From NCBI GenBank assembly GCA_945870575.1, contig CAMBSK010000011.1:7548-71547 (forward strand): a DNA stretch of 64,000 nucleotides, written 5' to 3'. This DNA is from Bordetella parapertussis. GTDB taxonomy: Bacteria; Pseudomonadota; Gammaproteobacteria; Burkholderiales; Burkholderiaceae_C. Made by a program: the position numbers and the translations under genes. The notes below the pieces were generated by a model. That model made no database searches. It worked only from the letters and a program-made list of their open reading frames with translations, and was not told where the DNA came from. Each line of letters opens with the position of its first letter. The stretch's first letter is position 1. Of the stretch, positions 18,651 through 28,400 are shown in pieces.

Positions 18651-19226
18651 TCAATAAGGTTTGAAATAGTCGAACGGCTCCATGCACGCCAGGCATTTGT
18701 ACATGGCCTTGCAGGCAGTAGAGCCGAAATGCGATGTTTCTGTGGTCTCAACTGAGCCGCATTGAGGACAGGCCACTTGCACAGGCGCGCGTTTTTGCAC
18801 CAGGCGGATGCGGTTTTGCCCGTCAACTGCCGGTTTGCTGTGCGGCGGCGCAATGCCATAGGCCAACAACTTGGCTTTGGCTACATCGGTGATCCAGTCG
18901 CTGGACCAGGCGGGTGACAAACGTGTGATCACACTAGCCTGCATCCCTGCCTGTTGCAAGCAGCGGCGCACATCGTCTTGCATTTGTTCCATGGCCGGGC
19001 AGCCGTTGTAGGTGGGCGTGATGATGATTTGCAAGCCTTGCGGCTGCCGGTTCACCGCACGCAACACGCCGATTTCGCGCAGCGACACCACGGGTATCTC
19101 CGGGTCGCAGACAGACTCCAGCAATTGCCAGACAGCGAAATCTGCATGCGCCGGCGCGGGCAGATGCAAAGGCCCGTCAGGCAAAGCCTCGAGAAATGAA
19201 GCCTCAGGCGCTGAGAGGTTCACCAC
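18651..19226 (-). CDS. paaD: PaaD, iron-sulfur maturation factor of phenylacetyl-CoA epoxidase
   Basis: A 191-residue protein with an MIP18/DUF59 domain (VCDPEIPVVSLREIGVL, TPTYNGCPAMEQM) and a C-terminal four-cysteine metal site (CPQCGSVE ... CKAMYKCLAC). Known role: needed for assembly or protection of the epoxidase cofactors. Start overlaps the paaC end by seven bases. Confidence 0.95.
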   Translation of the reverse strand: MVNLSAPEASFLEALPDGPLHLPAPAHADFAVWQLLESVCDPEIPVVSLREIGVLRAVNRQPQGLQIIITPTYNGCPAMEQMQDDVRRCLQQAGMQASVITRLSPAWSSDWITDVAKAKLLAYGIAPPHSKPAVDGQNRIRLVQKRAPVQVACPQCGSVETTETSHFGSTACKAMYKCLACMEPFDYFKPY

Positions 19227-19987
19227 GTGGCGCCCGGATGTTGCCTGGCCAGGCTTTGCATCTCGGCCAGTAAATACGACATGTGTTCAGTATGAATGCC
19301 GGCCCTGCCCTGGGTGACATAGCCGTCACTTGGCGGCAGCTGCAACCCGGCTTGTGTCAGCACTTCATGGACAGTGGTTTGCCAAGCTGAATGCAAAACG
19401 GTTGTATCGCCCAAAACAGCTTGTGCCGACGGCCATTCGCTCCAGAACTCTTGTGTGTAAGGCATTAAAAAATCAATCGCTGCCTGAGCTCTGGCATGAG
19501 ATTCTTCGGTGCCATCGCCAAAGCGCACCAACCAGTCGGCGGCGTGCTGCAAGTGATACTTAACCTCTTTCAATGATTTGACCGCAATCGCAGCGAGTTG
19601 TGCATCCGCATGGTGTTGCAGTTGTTCCCAGACCAGCAGCATGTAGGCGCTGAACAAAAAATTGCGGGTGATGGTGATGGCATAGTCGCGCTCGGCACGC
19701 GCAGACGGCGCCAGCGCCGTGCTGTGCGGCAATTCAAGCAAGGTGAAATTCAGAAAGTCCTGCTGATCACGGAAATAAGCCAAGGAGTCTTCAGTGCTGC
19801 CATCGTCACGCAACTCAGCGACGTGTTGGTAAAGCAATCTGGCCTGCCCTATCAAATCGAGTGAGTTGTTGGCCAGGGCCAGGTCTTCTTCCAAAATCGG
19901 GCCGTGGCCGCACCACTCGGCGTTGCGTTGTCCGAGTATCAACGCGTTGTCAGCCAGATGCAGCACAAACTCAGCCGACGCGTTCAC
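19220..19987 (-). CDS. paaC: PaaC, structural subunit of phenylacetyl-CoA epoxidase
   Basis: A 255-residue ferritin-like subunit (FVLHLADNALILGQRNAEWCGHGPILEEDLALANNSLDLIGQAR, EEDLALANNSLDLIGQ signature; later EVKYHLQHAADWLVRFGDGTEESH). It partners the catalytic PaaA subunit. Overlaps paaB by four bases. Confidence 0.95.
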   Translation of the reverse strand: MNASAEFVLHLADNALILGQRNAEWCGHGPILEEDLALANNSLDLIGQARLLYQHVAELRDDGSTEDSLAYFRDQQDFLNFTLLELPHSTALAPSARAERDYAITITRNFLFSAYMLLVWEQLQHHADAQLAAIAVKSLKEVKYHLQHAADWLVRFGDGTEESHARAQAAIDFLMPYTQEFWSEWPSAQAVLGDTTVLHSAWQTTVHEVLTQAGLQLPPSDGYVTQGRAGIHTEHMSYLLAEMQSLARQHPGATW

Positions 19988-20286
19988 ATGTGCCCCACTT
20001 CATCCGGAATGACAAAAAACGTGGGATGGCGGTAGACCTTGTCTTTGGCCGGTTCAAACAAAGTGTCTTTATCGCCGGGGTCGCTGGCGGTGATGGCGGC
20101 AGACGGTATGACCCAGATGCTGACACCTTCCTGGCGACGCGTGTACACATCGCGCGCCATATGCAATGCCTGCTGCGCGTCGGCGGCGTGCAAACTGCCG
20201 CAGTGCTTGTGCTCAATGCCTTGTTTGCTGCGCACAAACACTTCCCACAAAGGCCATTCATTGGCTATGGATGCAGAAGTGCTCAT
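19984..20286 (-). CDS. paaB: PaaB, small subunit of phenylacetyl-CoA epoxidase
   Basis: A 100-residue protein with [42 protein letters not shown] and a [11 protein letters not shown] segment, matching the PaaB fold that bridges PaaAC dimers. Overlaps paaA by four bases. Confidence 0.95.
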   Translation of the reverse strand: MSTSASIANEWPLWEVFVRSKQGIEHKHCGSLHAADAQQALHMARDVYTRRQEGVSIWVIPSAAITASDPGDKDTLFEPAKDKVYRHPTFFVIPDEVGHM

Positions 20287-21320
20287 GCGGCCTCCTGTTG
20301 TTGACGCTGTTGTTGTTTGCGAGCGTAGGCCATGGCGGCGTCACGCACCCACTGGCCATCCTCGTGCGCTTTGACGCGTGTGGCCAATCGCTCTTTGTTG
20401 CACGGGCCGTTACCGTTGACCGTGGCCCAGAATTCGTCCCAGTCAATCTGGCCGTAATCATGGTGACCGCGCGCTTCGTTCCACTTTAAATTCGGATCGG
20501 GCAAGTTAACGCCCAACACAGCCGCTTGCGGCACGGTGGCATCAACAAACTTTTGTCGCAAGTCGTCATTGCTGACGCGCTTGATACCCCAGCGCATGCC
20601 TTGTTTGCTGTTGGTGCTGTCAGCGTCCGGCGGGCCAAACATGGCCAGGCATTTCCACCACCAGCGGTTGACCGCGTCCTGCACCATGGCTTGTTGCTCA
20701 GCCTTGCCTTGCATCATCACCATCAATGACTCGAAGCCCTGGCGCTGGTGAAAAGATTCTTCTTTGCAAATACGCACCATGGCGCGGGCATACGGGCCGT
20801 AACTGCAACGGCACAAAGGAATTTGATTCATGATGGCCGCACCATCAACCAGCCAGCCGATGACGCCGACATCGGCCCAGGTGAGCGTGGGGTAATTGAA
20901 GATGGAACTGTATTTGGCGCGACCGGTATGCAGCGCATCCAACATCTGATCGCGGCTGGTGCCCAAAGTTTCAGCCGCGCTGTACAAATACAAACCATGG
21001 CCGGCTTCATCCTGCACTTTGGCGATCAATATGGCTTTGCGCTTCAAACTGGGCGCGCGGCTGATCCAGTTGCCTTCGGGCAGCATGCCCACAATTTCGC
21101 TGTGAGCGTGCTGGCTGATCTGGCGCACCAAGGTTTTACGGTAGGCCTGCGGCATCCAGTCTTTGGGCTCGATCTTGCCGTCGGCGTCTATCACCTCATC
21201 AAAACGCATTTGCGCTTTGACCAGCACCTGCTGCTCATGGGCTGACAACACCGTTTTAATATCGCGGCTGGCGGCCGCTGTGACCGGGCCATCGGGCACA
21301 TTGAATGACTGTGTGTACAT
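20283..21320 (-). CDS. paaA: PaaA, catalytic diiron subunit of phenylacetyl-CoA epoxidase
   Basis: A 345-residue subunit. Diiron-site segments are visible: [49 protein letters not shown] (a DExxH-like ligand cluster) and [14 protein letters not shown]. It turns phenylacetyl-CoA into the 1,2-epoxide, first oxygenation of the phenylacetate pathway. First gene of the operon with a good GAGGTG ribosome site. The ring-opening genes paaG, paaZ, paaJ and the ligase paaK are not in the window. Confidence 0.96.
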   Translation of the reverse strand: MYTQSFNVPDGPVTAAASRDIKTVLSAHEQQVLVKAQMRFDEVIDADGKIEPKDWMPQAYRKTLVRQISQHAHSEIVGMLPEGNWISRAPSLKRKAILIAKVQDEAGHGLYLYSAAETLGTSRDQMLDALHTGRAKYSSIFNYPTLTWADVGVIGWLVDGAAIMNQIPLCRCSYGPYARAMVRICKEESFHQRQGFESLMVMMQGKAEQQAMVQDAVNRWWWKCLAMFGPPDADSTNSKQGMRWGIKRVSNDDLRQKFVDATVPQAAVLGVNLPDPNLKWNEARGHHDYGQIDWDEFWATVNGNGPCNKERLATRVKAHEDGQWVRDAAMAYARKQQQRQQQEAA

Positions 21321-21345
21321 GCTTCACCTCGTTGTAGGTGGGCGC

Positions 21346-21393
21346 ATCTTAACTGATACATAAAAACAGTCAAATCACATTTATTTTGTATCA
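21346..21393 (-). promoter_or_regulatory. paaA promoter overlapped by a PaaX-type operator
   Basis: On the minus strand TTGACT (21373-21368), 16 bases, TAAGAT (21351-21346) form a good promoter for paaA. An inverted repeat TGATACA (21354-21360) / TGTATCA (21387-21393) with 26 bases between straddles it: one half in the spacer, one just upstream of the -35. E. coli PaaX binds a TGATTC/GAATCA pair with similarly wide spacing, so PaaX repression relieved by phenylacetyl-CoA is the natural reading. Confidence 0.75.
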
Positions 21394-21443
21394 TTTCATG
21401 AGACCATGCCGTCTGCCGTCCACAGCTTTCACCCTTTTGACCC

Positions 21444-22382
21444 ATGACCGAGTTAACCGATAAACGATTACTGCGATTTTGCCGCCAGGACCGCATGCAA
21501 GCCGGTTCGCTCATCATTTCCATGTTTGGCGACGCCATTTATCCGCGTGGTGGCGCTATTTGGCTGGGATGTCTGATCCGCATGCTGGCCCCGCTTGAGA
21601 TCAATGAACGATTGATACGCACCGCCATTTACCGCTTAGTCAAAGAAGACTGGTTGGTCACACATACACAGGGCAGACGCACTGACTATGCATTGAGTGC
21701 CAGCGGGATCAACCGTATTGAAGAGGCCTCCAAAGCCATTTACGCTATTCAGTCACCGCCCTGGGATGAGCGCTGGCGATTGCTGTTGACGTCAAACAGC
21801 ATGAGCAACAAGGACAGAGAGCGTTTGCGCAAAGCATTGGTTTGGCAAGGCTTCGGTATGTGGCAAAACCAGGTGTTTGTCCATCCAGGTGCAGATTTGC
21901 AAGTGGCCTTGTCCTTGCTTCAAGGCGAAGGCTTGGGACATTTGCAAAAACATATCTGGCCGCTGGCGGGCGACAGTCTGTTGACAGGTTCGGGTGTCAC
22001 CGACCAACAGGTGGCTACGCAGTCATGGGGCCTGGCGCAACTGGCCCAGAGTTACCGCCTGTTTGTCAAAACTTATCAGCCCTTGGTAGTTGAATGGCCT
22101 GTCAAAAAAACATGCAAGAGTCACATCCAAAACCAAAAAGCTTTTTTGCTGCGTCTGTTACTGATTCATGACTATAGACGCCTGCTGCTGCGCGACCCCG
22201 CCTTGCCGCAAAAGCTGTTACCCGGCGACTGGCCTGGACAGGCTGCACGAACCGTTTGCACACAAATGTATGCTGCACTGTCTGTCCCCAGCGAGACATA
22301 CTTGGAAGAGCATATGCAACTTGCTGATGGTCGATTGACCGACAGCCTCATATTGTTTCAAAATCGTTTTCGAATATGTTGA
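21444..22382 (+). CDS. paaX: PaaX, phenylacetyl-CoA-responsive transcriptional repressor
   Basis: A 312-residue regulator with an N-terminal winged helix (AGSLIISMFGDAIYPRGGAIWLGCLIRML) and the PaaX central and C-terminal domains (PWDERWRLLL, LLIHDYRRLLLRDPALPQKLLPGDWPGQAA). Divergent from paaABCDE across a 123-base intergenic region that carries the presumed operator. Confidence 0.94.
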   Translation: MTELTDKRLLRFCRQDRMQAGSLIISMFGDAIYPRGGAIWLGCLIRMLAPLEINERLIRTAIYRLVKEDWLVTHTQGRRTDYALSASGINRIEEASKAIYAIQSPPWDERWRLLLTSNSMSNKDRERLRKALVWQGFGMWQNQVFVHPGADLQVALSLLQGEGLGHLQKHIWPLAGDSLLTGSGVTDQQVATQSWGLAQLAQSYRLFVKTYQPLVVEWPVKKTCKSHIQNQKAFLLRLLLIHDYRRLLLRDPALPQKLLPGDWPGQAARTVCTQMYAALSVPSETYLEEHMQLADGRLTDSLILFQNRFRIC

Positions 22383-22456
22383 TAATCAGAAGATCAAAAA
22401 ATCCTTGCATCGACAAGAAGTCGAGACTGCTTGTTGCATAAAAAAGAAAGTCAGCG

Positions 22457-25400
22457 ATGTCGTTCAATGTTGTAGGTCTGGCGCTTAAGCGTCCTTATAC
22501 GTTTGTCGTGATGGCCCTGCTGCTGTTGATCATGGGCCCACTGGCAGCCCTCAGAACACCTACAGACATTTTTCCTGAAATCCGCATCCCCGTGATCGCC
22601 GTGGCCTGGGCCTACACAGGTCTGCCACCGGATCAAATGGCCGGTCGCATAAGCACTTTGTATCAACGCGTGCTCACTACCACGGTCAATGACATTGAAC
22701 ACCTAGAGGCGAATTCATACAACGGCCTTGGTATTGTCAAAATTTTCTTTCACCCCGGTGTGAATATTGCAACTGCCAATGCACAAGTAACGGCTATTTC
22801 GCAAACGATGCTCAGGCAAATGCCCCCAGGCGCGCTGCCGCCGCTGATCGTCAACTACAACGCCTCGACGGTGCCGATTCTGCAACTGGCCCTGGCCGGC
22901 AAAGGCTTGTCCGAACAAAATCTGGCCGACTACGGCTTGAACCTGGTGCGCACACCGTTAGTCACTGTCCCGGGAGCAGCCATTCCTTTCCCCTACGGCG
23001 GCAAGATGCGTCTGGTACAGGTTGACCTCAAACTGCCTGAATTGCAAGCGCTGGGTCTGAGTGCGCAGGATGTGGCGAGTGCACTGGCAACTCAAAACAT
23101 CATCATTCCAGTTGGCACTCAAAAAATCGACTCGCTGGAATACTCCATTAACCTGAACAACGCAGTTGTCAATATCAAGGATATGGCTGACCTGCCGGTC
23201 AAATCAGTCAACGGTGCGATGGTCTATGTGCGTGATGTTGCCAATGTGCATGACGGCAATTCACCGCAGACCAATATTGTTCACGTCAACGGCAACCGTT
23301 CGGTGTTGATGTCCGTGCTGAAGAACGGATCCACTTCTACGCTGTCGATTGTTGACGGCATACGCGAAAAGCTAGATGGCATGAAGGCCACCCTGCCGCC
23401 TAACTTGACGGTGCAACCTATCAATGACCAGTCACTGTTTGTTCGCGCCGCCATCAAGGGCGTTGCAGTCGAAGCCATGATTGCTGCAGCGCTCACCAGC
23501 ATCATGATTTTTCTGTTCCTGGGCAGTTGGCGCTCTACTTTGATTGTGGCTGTGTCTATCCCTTTATCCATCATGGGCGCCATCCTCGGTTTGTATGCGC
23601 TGGGCGAAACCCTCAACATCATGACGCTGGGCGGCCTGGCACTGGCCGTCGGCATCTTGGTTGACGATGCGACCGTCACCATTGAAAGTATCAATTGGCA
23701 CCTTGAGCAAGGCAAAGACGTGGAAACCGCCATTCTTGACGGTGCCGCCCAGATCATCGCCCCTGCTTTTGTGTCCTTGCTGTGTATTTGTATTGTGTTT
23801 GTGCCCATGTTCTTTTTGGAAGGCGTGTCGCGTTTTCTGTTTGTGCCATTGGCCCTGGCTGTCATGCTGGCCATGGCCTGGTCATTCTTTTTGTCGCGCA
23901 CCCTGGTGCCGACCATGGCCAATTACCTGCTCAAACCCCATGCTGCCCACACGGATATGCACGGCAGTTTCGGCCAACCGCGCACCCGCAATCCGATTGT
24001 CAAGTTTCAACGCTGGTTTGAAGCCCGTTTCGAAAGCATTCGGGACAGCTATAAAAACCTGCTGGGGGTTTGCCTGCAAACCCGCTGGCCAATCGTCATC
24101 GGTTTCATGAGCTTTGTTGTGGCCTCCTTTGCGCTGGTGCCTTCCCTGGGCAGCAACTTCTTTCCGGATGTAGACGGCGGGCAAATCCTGTTGCATGTGC
24201 GTGTGCCTATAGGTACCCGGGTAGAAGAAACAGCTGCACGTTTCGCTCACATTGAAAAAGCCATACAAAAAGTCATTCCCTCGGAAGAGATCGTCACGCT
24301 GGTTGACAACATCGGTCTGCCGCCTAGCTGGATTAACACGATTTATAACAATACCGGCGTGATCGGCACCATGGACGGCGACATACAAATTGCCCTTCGC
24401 AAGGGGCATGCGCCCACCGCCGACTATGTACGAGAATTACGCAAAACACTGCCGGCGGCCTTTCCCGACACCACTTTTTACTTCCCGCCGGCCGATATCG
24501 TCAGCCAGATTCTGAATTTCGGCGCACCCGCACCGATTGACATTCAAATTCGCGGCGCCAACCTGAGCGCCAATTTTGATTACGCCAACATACTGCTGAA
24601 AAAGATACGACAGATTCCCGGTATCGCCGATGTGCGCATACAGCAGTCCGCCAGAAGTCCGGTGTTTGAAGTCAACATGGATCGCTCACAAGCCCTGGAC
24701 ATGGGCATCACCCCCAGGGATGTGACCAACAACCTGGTGGTCAATCTGGCCGGCAGCAGCCAGGTGGCGCCTACTTACTGGCTCAATCCCGCCAATGGTG
24801 TGTCTTACAGCGTTGTCATGCAAACCCCGCAGTACAATCTTGACTCGCTGGATGAACTGGCCAACCTGCCCATTATTTCAGGCAGCGGTCAGCAGGTGCT
24901 GGGTTCTGTCGCCGAATTCAAACGCACCACTAAAAACAATCTGGTCAGCCAATACGATATTCAATCGATGGTGCAAATACACGCCACATCGCAAGACACC
25001 GACTTAGCCAGCGTCGCATCTGAAGTGCGCAAAGCCATTGCAGACACCGAAGCGGCTTTGCCCAAGGGCAGCAAAGTCGTACTGCTGGGCCAGGTCCGCA
25101 CCATGGAAAAAGCTTTTTCCGGTTTGCTGTGGGGACTGGTCGGTGCGATTGCGCTGATTTACTTCTTGATTGTGGTCAATTTCCAATCCTGGCGGGATCC
25201 CTTCGTCATCATCAGTGCCTTGCCGGCTGCCATCGCCGGCATCGTCTGGATGTTATTTACTACCCGCACCACCTTGTCTGTGCCCGCACTCACCGGCGCC
25301 ATCATGTGCATGGGTGTAGCCACAGCCAACAGCGTGCTTGTCATCAGTTTTGCACGCGAGCGTCTTGATGAACTCGGCGACCCGGTGGCCGCCGCGCTGG

Positions 25401-25651
25401 ACGCCGGTTTTGTGCGTTTCCGGCCTGTGTTGATGACCGCGCTGGCGATGATCATCGGCATGATTCCCATGTCCCTGGGCCTGGGTGAGGGCGGGGAGCA
25501 AAATGCGCCCCTGGGGCGCGCAGTCATCGGCGGCCTGTCCTTTGCCACAGTGGCCACCCTGATTCTGGTTCCTCTGTTATTCAGTATGGTGCATTCGCGT
25601 CACCGCCCTTCCAAAATTGCACCGCTTTCCCCTGGAGTTCCTTATGTCTGA
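22457..25651 (+). CDS. RND-family efflux pump inner-membrane transporter
   Basis: A 1064-residue RND permease with the duplicated 1+5 membrane-helix layout, two large periplasmic loops and the TM4 motif GGLALAVGILVDDATVTIE containing the paired Asp used for proton relay. It belongs to the HAE1-like branch; a strict heavy-metal CzcA signature is not apparent. The gene for its membrane-fusion partner starts inside its last eight bases. No outer-membrane channel gene is adjacent, so it must use one encoded elsewhere. Confidence 0.92.
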   Translation: MSFNVVGLALKRPYTFVVMALLLLIMGPLAALRTPTDIFPEIRIPVIAVAWAYTGLPPDQMAGRISTLYQRVLTTTVNDIEHLEANSYNGLGIVKIFFHPGVNIATANAQVTAISQTMLRQMPPGALPPLIVNYNASTVPILQLALAGKGLSEQNLADYGLNLVRTPLVTVPGAAIPFPYGGKMRLVQVDLKLPELQALGLSAQDVASALATQNIIIPVGTQKIDSLEYSINLNNAVVNIKDMADLPVKSVNGAMVYVRDVANVHDGNSPQTNIVHVNGNRSVLMSVLKNGSTSTLSIVDGIREKLDGMKATLPPNLTVQPINDQSLFVRAAIKGVAVEAMIAAALTSIMIFLFLGSWRSTLIVAVSIPLSIMGAILGLYALGETLNIMTLGGLALAVGILVDDATVTIESINWHLEQGKDVETAILDGAAQIIAPAFVSLLCICIVFVPMFFLEGVSRFLFVPLALAVMLAMAWSFFLSRTLVPTMANYLLKPHAAHTDMHGSFGQPRTRNPIVKFQRWFEARFESIRDSYKNLLGVCLQTRWPIVIGFMSFVVASFALVPSLGSNFFPDVDGGQILLHVRVPIGTRVEETAARFAHIEKAIQKVIPSEEIVTLVDNIGLPPSWINTIYNNTGVIGTMDGDIQIALRKGHAPTADYVRELRKTLPAAFPDTTFYFPPADIVSQILNFGAPAPIDIQIRGANLSANFDYANILLKKIRQIPGIADVRIQQSARSPVFEVNMDRSQALDMGITPRDVTNNLVVNLAGSSQVAPTYWLNPANGVSYSVVMQTPQYNLDSLDELANLPIISGSGQQVLGSVAEFKRTTKNNLVSQYDIQSMVQIHATSQDTDLASVASEVRKAIADTEAALPKGSKVVLLGQVRTMEKAFSGLLWGLVGAIALIYFLIVVNFQSWRDPFVIISALPAAIAGIVWMLFTTRTTLSVPALTGAIMCMGVATANSVLVISFARERLDELGDPVAAALDAGFVRFRPVLMTALAMIIGMIPMSLGLGEGGEQNAPLGRAVIGGLSFATVATLILVPLLFSMVHSRHRPSKIAPLSPGVPYV

Positions 25652-26801
25652 TTTTTCTACCCATCGTGTTTCCCGTGGCTATTTATGGACTGCTGCCGTT
25701 GTATTCGCCTTGGTAGCCGCAGGCATTGTGATCAATGGACTGAATGTACGTTCCACCGACGCAGCCCAATTGAAAGCCAATACCGAAAAGCAGGCCCTGA
25801 CAGTGGTGAGCGTGATTTCACCGATACCTGCAACGGAAGCTGGCTTGTTGTCTTTGCCCGGTCGCTTCGAAGCTCCGCGCGCACCGATTTACGCCCGTGT
25901 CAGCGGCTATTTGAAAAGCTGGAAAACTGAAATAGGCACGCCGGTCAAAGCCGGTCAGTTGCTGGCAGAAATCGACACGCCTGACCTGGATCAGCAAATC
26001 CTGCAAGCCAAAGCCGAACTAGCAACCACCCAAGCAAATGCGGTACTGTCAGAGAACACCGCCAAGCGCTGGAAATCGCTGGAAGCTGCCAATTTCGTCT
26101 CGTCCCAGGCGGTAGAGGAAAAAGTCGGCGATTACAACGCCAAATTGGCAGCAGTCAATGCGTCACAAGCCAACGTCAATCGCTTGCTGTCGATGAAAAA
26201 CTTTGCCCGCATAGTGTCGCCGTTCGATGGCGTAGTGACTGCACGTAATACTGAAGTTGGCGCCTTGATCAACACCGTCAGTGAACCCGGCAGAGAGTTA
26301 TTTGTCGTTACCAATACCAAGCGTCAGCGTTTGTATGTCAGCATTTCGCAAAATCAGGTGTCCTTCATTCGCCAGGGCAGCAAGGCCAAATTCACGCTGC
26401 CTAGTCAACCCGGCAAGGTATTCACTGCCTCAGTAGTTAATATGTCGCAAGTTATCAATAGCAGTTCCGGCAGCATGCTGGTGCAATTGGCTGCAGAAAA
26501 CTCCAAGGATGATTTTCTGTCCGGTGGCTTCGCCAGCGTCAGCTTTGCCATAGACGCACCAGCCGATCGCTTCACGCTGCCACCGAGTGCTTTGATTTTC
26601 TCCAAAGCAGGCATCGCTGTGGCTATCGTAAATGCTCAAAACAAAGTTGAACTCAAACCCTTAGTTATTGCGCGCGATCACGGCAGCAAGGTTGAAATCC
26701 TGTCAGGCATTCAGGCAAGCGACAAAGTCATTGAAAATCCACCCGATGGTGTGGCCCAAGGTGATGTTGTGCAAATCAGCGTAGTTGAAGCAAAGCCTTA
26801 A
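25644..26801 (+). CDS. RND efflux membrane-fusion (periplasmic adaptor) protein
   Basis: A 385-residue adaptor: N-terminal membrane anchor (YLWTAAVVFALVAAGIVI), barrel-sandwich half (RFEAPRAPIYARVSGYLKSWKTEIGTPVKAGQLLAEIDTPDLDQQ), alpha-hairpin with coiled coil, second lipoyl half (RIVSPFDGVVTARNTEVGALI) and a beta-barrel. I chose ATG 25644 because TGGAG sits eight bases before it; an earlier in-frame ATG lacks a site and lies deep in the pump gene. Overlap with the pump gene shows translational coupling. Confidence 0.92.
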   Translation: MSDFSTHRVSRGYLWTAAVVFALVAAGIVINGLNVRSTDAAQLKANTEKQALTVVSVISPIPATEAGLLSLPGRFEAPRAPIYARVSGYLKSWKTEIGTPVKAGQLLAEIDTPDLDQQILQAKAELATTQANAVLSENTAKRWKSLEAANFVSSQAVEEKVGDYNAKLAAVNASQANVNRLLSMKNFARIVSPFDGVVTARNTEVGALINTVSEPGRELFVVTNTKRQRLYVSISQNQVSFIRQGSKAKFTLPSQPGKVFTASVVNMSQVINSSSGSMLVQLAAENSKDDFLSGGFASVSFAIDAPADRFTLPPSALIFSKAGIAVAIVNAQNKVELKPLVIARDHGSKVEILSGIQASDKVIENPPDGVAQGDVVQISVVEAKP

Positions 26802-26900
26802 GTTCGCCACCAAAGTGCTATTGAATGGTTGTTGAATAACGTTTGATGTCGTTGATTTACAAATTCTCGAAAAAGTGAAATTTAGTAAATTAATCATTTC

Positions 26901-26928
26901 TTGACTCAATATGACAAAACGTTAATAA
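26901..26928 (+). promoter_or_regulatory. Candidate sigma70 promoter upstream of the YkgJ-like gene
   Basis: TTGACT, 16 bases, TAATAA in an AT-rich intergenic region 85 bases before the next gene. Sequence match only. Confidence 0.4.
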
Positions 26929-27013
26929 TTCCTCAACTTTTTGCCACGCTAGATGACACACCTACGTTTTTTTGCGGCGCATGACAAGCGACACAATTTA
27001 CCCTTGATGGAGT

Positions 27014-27478
27014 ATGTGCGTGTTGTTTGATCATTGCGCACAATGCCAACGATGTTGCAACGTCGAGTCGGGTTACCCGCCTTTAGACATTACGCTGACC
27101 AGCAATGAAGAGAAGAAATTAGGCTCGGTTTGCATTGAGACGCGCTGCGAGCACTTGGGTCCTCAAGGCTGCACCATGGGTATTGAGAAGCCATTCGGCT
27201 GCAGTCTTTACCCTCTCAGTTACAACCCCAAAAACAAAAGTTTTTATTTCGATACCGACTGTCCGCTGATGGACGATTACATGCTCGGTTTGAAAGACGC
27301 AGACAGCGACGCCTCCGAGCACTTGTCACGCATGCGCCAAACTATTTTGCAACTGGAGCAAACCGATCCCAAGTTCTTGAAAAAGAACCACGCGGTTGAC
27401 GTCATTTATTTCGATCTGAAAAAGATTCCTGCGTTACATTCCACAACAAAACAATTCAAAAAAAAATCAAATACATAA
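27014..27478 (+). CDS. YkgJ-family cysteine-cluster protein
   Basis: A 154-residue protein with the family's cysteine cluster: HCAQCQRCCNVESGYPP, then CIETRCEHLGPQGCTMGIEKPFGCSLYPLSYNP and a CPLMDD. Such clusters are predicted to bind zinc or an iron-sulfur centre. GGAG lies only one base before ATG 27014, so GTG 27020, with seven-base spacing, may be the real start. Ten bases separate it from the acyltransferase-like gene, so the two are probably one operon. Function unknown. Confidence 0.75.
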   Translation: MCVLFDHCAQCQRCCNVESGYPPLDITLTSNEEKKLGSVCIETRCEHLGPQGCTMGIEKPFGCSLYPLSYNPKNKSFYFDTDCPLMDDYMLGLKDADSDASEHLSRMRQTILQLEQTDPKFLKKNHAVDVIYFDLKKIPALHSTTKQFKKKSNT

Positions 27479-27488
27479 AGGCAACAAC

Positions 27489-28400
27489 ATGAATGGCATG
27501 CTTTACCAATTCAAACCTGCGCAACAGTTTCCCGCCGCGCCCAAGGTGCACGAAGTCGGAAACCAGAGCTGGACTGAAGACAACCTGCTGGTTGAAAGTG
27601 AGCACAACGACATTCTTTACTACACCACCCGCTGGGACGCGCTATGCCCTTATATCAATGTGACCCTGGAAATGCTGGATGCTGCTCCGCGCCCTTTTGT
27701 GGTTTATGCGTTGCCACCGGACAGTCCCTTTGGCGTACCTATCAATGACAAATACGGCCTGGTCAACACCATGGACGAAAACTTTTGGATTGAACCGCGT
27801 CGCGAACGCAAATTTCGTGAATACGACAAGCAATACAAAAATTTTGTCTACACCGAAGAAGTCATCCCGGGCTCTGATCTGACAGTGGAAGACATGTTTG
27901 AGATGGGCGGCGAGCATTTCGCCAACTATTACATCGATGACCGCGAAGTCGAAGGCTTTGTCGACTATGTGCGCAATTTGGATGTGCTGGTATTGCGCGT
28001 ACATAGCCCCGAGGGCGAACTGGTGCTGACCGATGTCTCTATTTTGCTGCCTCAGTACAACCAGTTGTACGGCAGCTTTTGCCAATGGAACCGGGACTAT
28101 AAAAACCGTTCACCCGGCATCTACGCCTGTTTACAGGCTTGCCGCTGGGCACAGAAAAACGGCTTGCGTTATTACAACCTCGGTCCGGTGGACGACTACG
28201 GCTACAAAGCCCTGTTCGTGACCGACTTTGAGCCTATTTATGCGCTGGCCCTGATTGATTCCGATCACCCGCTGGCCACCGATCCGACCTCACCGCTGAT
28301 CACCGATTTCAAACCGCATGAATTAAACCAGGTCTACCGCCACCAACCGGTGGATAACCTGAGCGTCATCGAGCACACCGCGCTTGCAATGGCCGGTTGA
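27489..28400 (+). CDS. Conserved protein with a probable GNAT/aminoacyl-transferase-like C-terminal fold
   Basis: A 303-residue soluble protein, not recognised by name. The C-terminal half (LVLRVHSPEGELVLTDVSIL ... IYACLQACRWAQKNGLRYYNLGPVDDYGYKALF) follows the GNAT/FemAB/arginyl-transferase-like order: a strand with a helper substrate, a helix, then Y(x)KALF closing the acceptor site. The N-terminal half is unassigned. In an apparent operon with a YkgJ-like cysteine-cluster protein and convergent to a SET-domain gene it abuts by one base. Protein or small-molecule acylation or aminoacylation is possible; nothing is proven. Confidence 0.6.
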   Translation: MNGMLYQFKPAQQFPAAPKVHEVGNQSWTEDNLLVESEHNDILYYTTRWDALCPYINVTLEMLDAAPRPFVVYALPPDSPFGVPINDKYGLVNTMDENFWIEPRRERKFREYDKQYKNFVYTEEVIPGSDLTVEDMFEMGGEHFANYYIDDREVEGFVDYVRNLDVLVLRVHSPEGELVLTDVSILLPQYNQLYGSFCQWNRDYKNRSPGIYACLQACRWAQKNGLRYYNLGPVDDYGYKALFVTDFEPIYALALIDSDHPLATDPTSPLITDFKPHELNQVYRHQPVDNLSVIEHTALAMAG

